Shown piece after piece: positions 58,076 to 64,000 of a stretch of 64,000 bases of DNA (positions are counted from its first letter, which is position 1; each line of letters starts with the position of its first letter). The notes under the pieces were generated by a model. The model saw only the letters and a list, made by a program, of their open reading frames with translations, was not told the origin of the DNA and ran no database searches. The position numbers and the translations under genes are program-made. Origin of the DNA: Anastatus disparis (Eukaryota; Arthropoda; Insecta; Hymenoptera; Eupelmidae); contig JAFFSR010000369.1 of the NCBI GenBank assembly GCA_017163975.1, positions 3,736,001-3,800,000 on the forward strand, written 5' to 3'.

Positions 58076-58408
58076 AAAGAAATTAATTATCGCACATCGA
58101 AGAGTATTGCACTCGGATATGTCGTCGATAATAATTTCTTTATTCATTTTGCATTAAATAAAAGTGTTATTTATCGCACATCTAAGAGTATTGCACTCAA
58201 AGATGTCGTCGATTTAAACACTTTTCTACATATCTTATAATACTAAAAAAGTTTATTATCGCACTCTTTAGAATATTGCACTCAATGGAGTCGTCGATAA
58301 TAACTTTTATCACATTACCCTCTCCTCCACACGTAAAGAAAACTATAAACTATCGCATCTCCAAGAGTATTGCACTAGAGGAGATCGTCGATAAATGTAA
58401 TTTTCTTT
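58076..58408 (+). ncRNA. Tandem array of four covarying hairpins
   Basis: Four hairpins at 58076-58141, 58160-58225, 58247-58309 and 58335-58408, with starts 84-88 bp apart. Shared skeleton: outer stem, TATCG, C, inner stem, loop with GA(G/A)TATTGCACT, inner stem partner, CGT, CGATA, outer stem partner (copy 2 ends CGATTT). Outer stems differ but pair: AAGAAATTA/TAATTTCTT, AAAAGTGTT/AACACTTTT, AAAAGTT/AACTTTT, AAGAAAA/TTTTCTT. Inner stems: ACAT/ATGT, ACATCT/AGATGT, ACTC/GAGT, ATCTCC/GGAGAT. Variable paired stems with constant unpaired bases indicate a selected RNA (or DNA) structure. Either strand could be the transcribed one. I know no family with this pattern. Confidence 0.7.
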
Positions 58409-58534
58409 TATAATATTGCTGTATGCACCTTGTATATGCATGTAATAGATTAAATTAATGAACTAAATTTAAATTCGGTAATTAAAATATTACCTGGTGA
58501 CCGTGAATAAAGTCAAGCCCGCTTCAATACATAA

Positions 58535-58562
58535 TATAGATAGATATAGATATAGATAGATA
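58535..58562. repeat. (GATA)n microsatellite at the LINE 3' end
   Basis: GATATA/GATA repeats adjoining the 3' end of the minus-strand CR1-like LINE. Confidence 0.8.
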
Positions 58563-58739
58563 TTTATTTATTTTGTAATAAGATACAAAAAGGCGTGTAA
58601 AATACAAAACATATCACATAAAGCTTATTACTAATATAAATAAAAATATTGCACTTACAGTTGATATCATAGTCATTCAAACTTAAAAATAATAATACTG
58701 AATACGTAAGTCGACAATTTAAAAGTGATATCACAGATT

Positions 58740-61399
58740 AATAATAGTAAAACAATGAAAGGAATTCCTGCCAGTCTCAGTGCGCATATAGGGCACCGCT
58801 AAATCCTTAATCTCTCCTCTAGTAGCCGCCCTAGGTACACATCTAGTGAAGAGTCTCCTCAAATCAGTGCGCAGCCAACCTAGTGCAACTCTATAAGGAG
58901 AGACGTGATCGCTCATTCTCACACACCTATCACGTATCTCACACATGCATTCTGCAGTCTTTGTATCCGTCTTCTCAACTCCTGAGAAGCATCGAGCAGA
59001 ACCGCTGAACAGTAATCGAGATGTGGAAACAGTAGAGTGGTTGCGAGCTGTTTACGCAGCACCTCCGTGGTGTACTGACGGAACAACCGTAGAGTGTACA
59101 GTACTCTATTGAACTTTTTAGTAATCATATCAACGTGTGGTTCCCAACAAAGTTTAGAATCAAGCACAACACCAAGGCTTACTACGGAGCCAAAGAAAGT
59201 TATGCCGACGCCTTCCCCAAGGTCAATCATCCTGGTCTCTCCAGCATAAAAAAAGTTAACAAAACGACTACCATCGAAGACGATCGCCTTAGTTTTATTA
59301 GCATTTAAAGTGAGAGAAGCGCCCGCAGCCCACTCCGACACCGCTTTTGCCACTCTTTGCAGGATAATAATACCTTCGTCCACATTCTCGCGGGGAACTT
59401 GCGTATAAATTTGCAGATCATCTGTATACAGTAGGTGCTCAACACTACCGGAGTCAAGAGCGTCACGTATGTCATTAATGTAAAGGCAAAACAACAGAGG
59501 TCCCAGCACCAAACCCTGTGGAACTCCTGAGTTGTTAGTTAACCAACTTGATTCCTCCTTCAATTGTGTAGAAACCATTTGTTCCCTCCCTGAAATGTAG
59601 GAGCTGATCCACTTGAGTGCGGCCCTGGAGAACCCCATCGATCTAAGCTTCGAAAGTAACCTCGAAGGTAAGATCGTGTCGAATGCCTTACTAAAGTCAA
59701 AAAGCAGAAGCAATGTTACTAATTTCTTGTCTAGACTCCCTGTTATATCGTCTGTTAGTTTAATTACAGCAGTCTGCGTCAAGTGATGTTTTCTAAAACC
59801 AGTCTGCATAGGATCAAGTATTTTATTTTTCATAATATATTCCTGCAATTGATCATGGGCAATCTTCTCAAGGACCTTTAAAAGAAAACACAAAATAGCT
59901 GTAGGCCTAAAATCTTTAGGTGACTTAGGTGCAGAGCACTTTTTCAACGGCAAAGATCCCCCGCGCAAAAGAAGAATTGAACAGAGCCACAAGATGTTCA
60001 CCAATAAATGGCAAGGCTTTAAGTATTACACTTTGCGGAATGTTATCCTCGCCACGAGCCTGCGATGAAAAATGTTAAATTGCGAGCATGCATCGTTAAT
60101 ATTAACTTTTTTAAAAGTGAAACCATTTTTACTACAGTCAGCAAGAATTTTTTCGCATTCTTTCACATCATCGTGTGGCGAGACTGACATCCCAACAAAG
60201 TGCTCATTAAGCTCATCAGGTGTAAATCCATTCAAGTCCCCTTGAGGTCCGGATAAGAGTCCCAGGTCTCTTAACTCCTTCCAGACATTACCGCCTGCAA
60301 GAGCTTCGAACAGTCTGTTATGGTAATAAGTAGTTCTAGCTTGTTCAGTCTGTTCGTCCACTGTTTTCCGAAGTTGTAAAAATTCAGTGAGGCACTGATC
60401 CTCATTTGTCCTTTTGTATCTGCGATACGTGGCGTCTCTTTTGCGCCGCATCTGTGACAATTCTCCATCAATTCATGAAGATCTATTTTCCGAAAATTTT
60501 AACATACGTTCAGGTGCTAAATCCACTATTGTAGTGGTAAGATTGTTACAAATGCGGCTAAGTGCAGTCTCTGGGTCAACTGTATCCACCGTAAATGGCG
60601 TCCAATCATAGCCGGCCAACTTCGATAACAATAAATTTGGACAAATTTTTTCATAATTTCTATACCTAATATGTATATGGTCCACAATGCAGGCATTATA
60701 AGCAATACGTACATCAATTAAATTGTGCCAACTATGAAAATTTGCTGGTAAGTTACGTGCGTCAAGTACAGTATCGTTCTCGTCAACAAGAATCAGGTCA
60801 ATCCATGTGTGAGAAATCTGTGTGTGATGTGTCGCACTGTGCTGGACCAACTGAAACGAAAGCTCTGCCAACAGCTTACTAAGAAACTTGGCGTCACTGC
60901 TTTCTCATAGGAGATAGGCATTCAGATCTCCCATTATAATTTTATGTGAGAAATCAGGAGTAAGTTTTCTCAAAGAATCTAATAAATCACTATCTTTGGT
61001 AAATGAAATTGCTGGAGGACGATAAATGACAGAAACCAACACAAGTTCAGAGCTGCTAGCCTGAAGAGAGCAAAAAATAAGTTCTGGTACCTCTGGCTTA
61101 TCACTGTTTTCATTCGTTGTGGTATTTGAACATGATAATATGTTACATTTTAAATTTTCTTTAACGTAGAGGGCAACTCCTCCACCATGAAGATTTCTGT
61201 CTTCTCTAAGAGGTTTGTACCCCTTGATCCGAATGACGTCATCCGAGTCAGTCGGACCCAGCCAGGTCTCAGCCACACCAAATAAATCGTAAGAAGAGCC
61301 ACACAAGAGTTCACGAACCTGCTCAACATGAGCCTTCAAGGAGGTCATATTAAGAAAGCTCGCCCGCAGTTCACCCCTTTTCCCTAAACGACTCCTCAA
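58740..61399 (-). pseudogene. LINE ORF2: endonuclease and reverse transcriptase, several lesions
   Basis: Endonuclease: LRASFLNMTSLKAHVEQVRE, DLFGVAETWLG, GGGVALYVKE, VSVIYRPP, IIMGDLNA, and after a stop SHTWIDLILV. Reverse transcriptase: KDFRPTAILCFLLKVLEK, GFRKHHLTQTA, LLLLFDFSKAFDTI (A), GVPQGLVLGPLLFCLYIND (B), LLYTDDLQIYTQV (C, with YTDD in place of the usual YADD), then a thumb region through QNACVRYVIGV. The end DHVSPYRVALGWL lies in another frame. Stops: TGA 60905-60907 and TGA 60473-60475. Frameshifts near 60085, 59950 and 58930. Confidence 0.88.
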
Positions 61400-61414
61400 G
61401 GAGTCCAGGCCTAG

Positions 61415-61887
61415 TCATTGGAGAGAGCCTTTTTCAGAAGATGCATTACTCTTTTTAGTATCGTCAACATTACTATCTTTTGTAGCTACCTTAACAGCAT
61501 CGTTATCGCTTTTGTTACATAAATTTCTGTAAATATCATTTTTAGAGGTAAAGGCAAAGGCTCTCACCCCTCTTTTTCTTCTTGCCAGAAACCTACCACC
61601 ACGATGCAGACAAAACTAAAACCTTTGTCCTTCGCGTATTTTTTAAGGTCCTTAAAATTCTTATAAATATCTTTCTGAAGGTATTCATTAATAAAAATTT
61701 GAAAATTCTTGGTGGCAGGCCAACCAGCAAGTCGAGAAAAATCAACATCCGCTGATGAGAAGTTAGTAATCTTTCTTTTTTCTATAAATATCTGACGAAC
61801 CAGATCCTCCTCGCTGAGTCTGACCAGCAGTGAGAAAGGGCCTACCGAACCGTCACTGATCGCACTGGTGTAAACAAAGACAAACAT
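61415..61887 (-). pseudogene. LINE ORF1, C-terminal part, frameshifted
   Basis: A frame with INEYLQKDIYKNFKDLKKYAKDKGFSFV, the C-terminal fold common to ORF1 of CR1-type LINEs, followed after a one-base shift near 61565 by RAFAFTSKNDI and a tail ending at TGA 61415-61417, 16 bp before ORF2. The N-terminal zinc finger is absent, so the element is 5'-truncated or starts late. Confidence 0.55.
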
Positions 61888-61929
61888 TCATAACACATTT
61901 ATACTTATATTCATCTTGCACATTTCACT

Positions 61930-62475
61930 CAAGGGTGATTGAACTCCGTAAGCATCATATGTCAAGTCTTCTACCTTGAGACTGCGATAGCAAACAATAA
62001 CGTTATACATTCGCGAGAATACGACACACAAGAATGCGACGCACAAGAGGCGATCGAACTCTAAACTGCATCACATGCAAAATTCAATCAATCTTTTCCC
62101 CGAAATTATAAAAGTATCAATAATATCATACATACGAAAGAATGCAACTGTCTTTTACCCATAGTATAAAAACCCAAGAGTCTTTCGCTCGCCAGCTTAA
62201 TTTCATACTTACCGTCTAAGGCTACGCTTCGCCTAAAATTATTGTACTAAAGGTTAAGAAGGAGAAATAAAGATAAGTTCAATTCAACACATATATATAT
62301 ATATATAAAATAAATATTCTTTTATTCTTGGATACCTATCCTAAAGAACCAACGTCCTAAATTACAAAAATAAGTTATAATAATAATTAAAAATTTATAA
62401 AATTAATAAATCAAATTTAATTAAATAAAGTTTAATAAATTAAACGTTACAAATTAATAAATACAGTTCTAACGG
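61930..62475 (+). repeat. 5' LTR of a Gypsy element (left edge uncertain)
   Basis: TATAAAAA at 62165-62172 followed by a GC-richer start region, AATAAA near 62267, a short (TA)n and an end near GGTTAACA just before the primer-binding region. I could not locate the left edge with certainty. Confidence 0.5.
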
Positions 62476-62486
62476 TTAACATAAAT

Positions 62487-62497
62487 TGGTGGCAGCG
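62487..62497 (+). other. Putative primer-binding site of the Gypsy element
   Basis: TGGTGGCAGCG lies directly after the LTR end, the usual place of the tRNA primer site; this text is common downstream of insect Gypsy LTRs. The matching tRNA is not determined. Confidence 0.5.
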
Positions 62498-63059
62498 TAA
62501 GAGGATAGTGAAGCCAAGTGATAAAAGTGATTAAATAAAACTCTGATTTCTTAAAATATTTTCTCTCAGGAGAAAACGGAGGACTTTAAAAATTAAAAGA
62601 AGCAAAGTGATAAAAGACAATTAAACAAAACTCCGATACCTCAGGATATCTTCTCTCAGGAGGAAACAGAGAGTTTTAAAAATCAAGAAAACTTATCTTT
62701 AATCTGGTGACAATAGCCCACACTCTCAGGAGTTGACTACCAGTAGTTGGAGGGTTCATCAAGCTACGTCTGCATCCCCAGGGATAAAGAGAGGATCATC
62801 TAGACAATAAAAGAGGACTTCTGCACCGCCAGCGATTAAAGAGACGCAGCCAACCAGATCTCCAAAAACATCATCTCTTAAAAACCTTCAAGTAAGTCGT
62901 AAAATAATTTTAAGCACACAGCGGGACAAGCCGAAAAATAAAGGCGTGTATAACTTTCTGTAACATTCATTTTATTTATAAGTTATTTATAAGACATACA
63001 ACGTCTCAAGCCGGAGCACACACGCTTGAGAGGTTGACACATAGGAACATCACCCGCGT
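62498..63059 (+). other. Gypsy leader with an imperfect ~85-bp duplication
   Basis: Non-coding leader between primer site and gag. Two similar blocks (about 62517-62600 and 62601-62695) share GTGATAAAAG, AAACTC(T/C)GAT and TTCTCTCAGGAG. Possibly part of the packaging signal. Confidence 0.5.
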
Positions 63060-63468
63060 ATGTATTGTGATTATCGTGAAGACGATAACGATAGTGTAAG
63101 ATCGGAAAACACCCCACGATCACCTTCTTCCCTTTCTGACGTTTCTAACAATTTCTACGACACTACAGACGGTCTTCATAAATTTAAAATAAATTTAAAA
63201 CCCAGTAAGATGGACAGTTTACTAAAGAAATTTAAATCCAATGAAGACATAACGCAATGCGATCAAGACGAACAAAATGCAGTGCAAGAATTGCAACGTC
63301 AAAAGGAAAAGGCCGACGCATTAGAAAAGCAATTAATATTATTGACAGAGCAATTACAAATTTTAAATACACAGATGACAGAAAATAAAAATCCACCACC
63401 AATCCCAAGTATACCACCTGCAGTTAGGGACAACAACCCTAGACTAAATGTTCTCCCGGGATTAACGA
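63060..63468 (+). pseudogene. Gypsy gag, N-terminal part only
   Basis: Starts MYCDYREDDNDSVRSE and contains an amphipathic coiled coil (ELQRQKEKADALEKQLILLTEQ). It breaks off at about 63468, where RNase H sequence follows in another frame. The rest of gag, protease and reverse transcriptase are missing. The out-of-frame continuation to 63560 is not gag. Confidence 0.6.
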
Positions 63469-64000
63469 GATTTTCTATATGGAAAACCTTTCATTTTAAT
63501 AACAGATCATGCACCATTAGCAGGTCTCATCAAATCAAAATCACCAGAAATCGGATCTAGAATTTTTAAACTTTTATTAAAAATTACAGATTTTCAACCT
63601 ATAGTAGAATATAAAAAGGGTAAATTAAATACTAATGCCGATGCTCTTAGCCGAGCATTTGTAGCAAAAAGAGAAAACCCACGAATAAAGTACGTTAATG
63701 CTATAGAAGGTGACATAATATACAACAACACTGATGATCAGGACATAAAACAAGTTTTAAAGGAAATATTGTCCAAATACACAGAAGGACAAATATTGGA
63801 GCTCAGAGGTTTTAACAGAAAAAAATTCTTCGATGCTACAATTCATTTAAAGGCCATAGCAGCCAAGAGCGGTATAAAAGAAATTACACTTGTATATTTT
63901 CGGACAGAAAAGGAACCTAAATATGGAAAGATAGAAATAAAACAGGCATGTAAAGGAGACATTATACTAACTCCAAATGAAGAATTAATACGATCACCAA
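63469..64000 (+). pseudogene. Gypsy RNase H region, 5'-truncated and running off the window
   Basis: Open frame with LYGKPFILITDHAPLAGLIK (RNase H core with the conserved TDH), FQPIVEYKKGKLNTNADALSRA (the usual end of Gypsy RNase H) and about 110 further residues without a recognised domain (FRTEKEPKYGKIEIK, GDIILTPNEE). No stop up to the window edge. The integrase would be expected further right. Confidence 0.8.

Larger units (their letters stand above)
57198..58493 (+). repeat. Candidate LTR (TGTAACGG... to before CTGGTGACCGTGA)
   Basis: A TGTAACGG start like that of other LTRs here, a TATAAAAG box at 57786-57793, and at the right a CTGGTGACCGTGA segment that resembles a retroelement primer-binding region. 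The inverted 3' end is not convincing and no target duplication was found, so this is tentative. The sequence after 58530 belongs to another element. Confidence 0.35.
58563..61900 (-). mobile_element. CR1/jockey-like LINE with ORF1 and ORF2
   Basis: Minus-strand element with a partial ORF1 (61887-61415), ORF2 (61399-58740) and a short 3' UTR ending at the GATA repeats. It is the most complete LINE in the window but has several inactivating lesions. Confidence 0.85.

Noticed and set aside
58076..58408. TATTGCAC in the hairpin loops equals the first eight bases of miR-92-type microRNAs
   Set aside because: It lies in the loop rather than a stem arm and the rest of the mature sequence is absent, so it is probably coincidence.

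Overview
This window is eukaryotic, AT-rich, repeat-dominated DNA, best read as heterochromatin-like insect sequence. R1-clade and CR1/jockey-like LINEs, a Polinton/Maverick remnant, Penelope and Helitron fragments, a Gypsy element and many foldback elements all fit an insect. A parasitoid hymenopteran is my guess for the source but is not proven. I find no intact host gene. The only host-derived coding sequence I recognise is a broken copy of the largest subunit of RNA polymerase III (RPC1/POLR3A), part of which is duplicated as a large inverted repeat.

Layout. 0.26-5.56 kb: a TTTATGG(G) satellite that switches strand near 3.49 kb, so two G-rich arrays face each other. 5.7-10.1 kb: a fragment of an insect repeat-borne gene, then a 4-kb DNA transposon with ~720-bp terminal inverted repeats and a DDE-type transposase carrying one frameshift and one stop. 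10.9-19.2 kb: three R1-clade LINEs head-to-tail inside one (ATT)n-type microsatellite. The outer two have only ORF1 plus a conserved, structured 3' UTR; the middle one carries ORF2. 19.5-21.4 kb: the POLR3A palindrome and pseudogene. 22.6-27.0 kb and 36.0-37.7 kb: two blocks of a decayed Polinton (capsid-like protein, integrase, virion-type proteins, packaging ATPase, protein-primed DNA polymerase B), separated by later insertions. These include a nested foldback element (27.4-29.5 kb), two LTR-like units in (TA)n (29.5-32.0 kb) and a MITE (32.2-32.9 kb).

38.9-45.6 kb: a second MITE copy, two opposed Penelope fragments, and two CR1-like LINE fragments around CT-rich tails. 45.6-50.7 kb: a TACGTA-rich foldback element that hosts another element with ~165-bp tandem repeats and (CA)n, which hosts a solo LTR with a clean 5-bp target duplication. 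50.7-56.2 kb: a Helitron fragment, another MITE and a 1-kb CA-rich tract. 56.2-58.5 kb: a palindrome with the third MITE copy, then an LTR-like region with a TATA box and four regularly spaced hairpins whose stems change in sequence but stay complementary. 58.5-61.9 kb: a CR1-like LINE with ORF1 and ORF2. 61.9-64.0 kb: LTR, leader, partial gag and RNase H of an internally deleted Gypsy element running off the end.

Almost every coding region carries stops or frameshifts, so the genes do not form a working pathway. The signals most likely to be functional are at RNA level: the hairpin array, the structured LINE 3' UTRs and the POLR3A inverted repeat. Coordinates of repeat edges were read by eye and may be off by a few bases.
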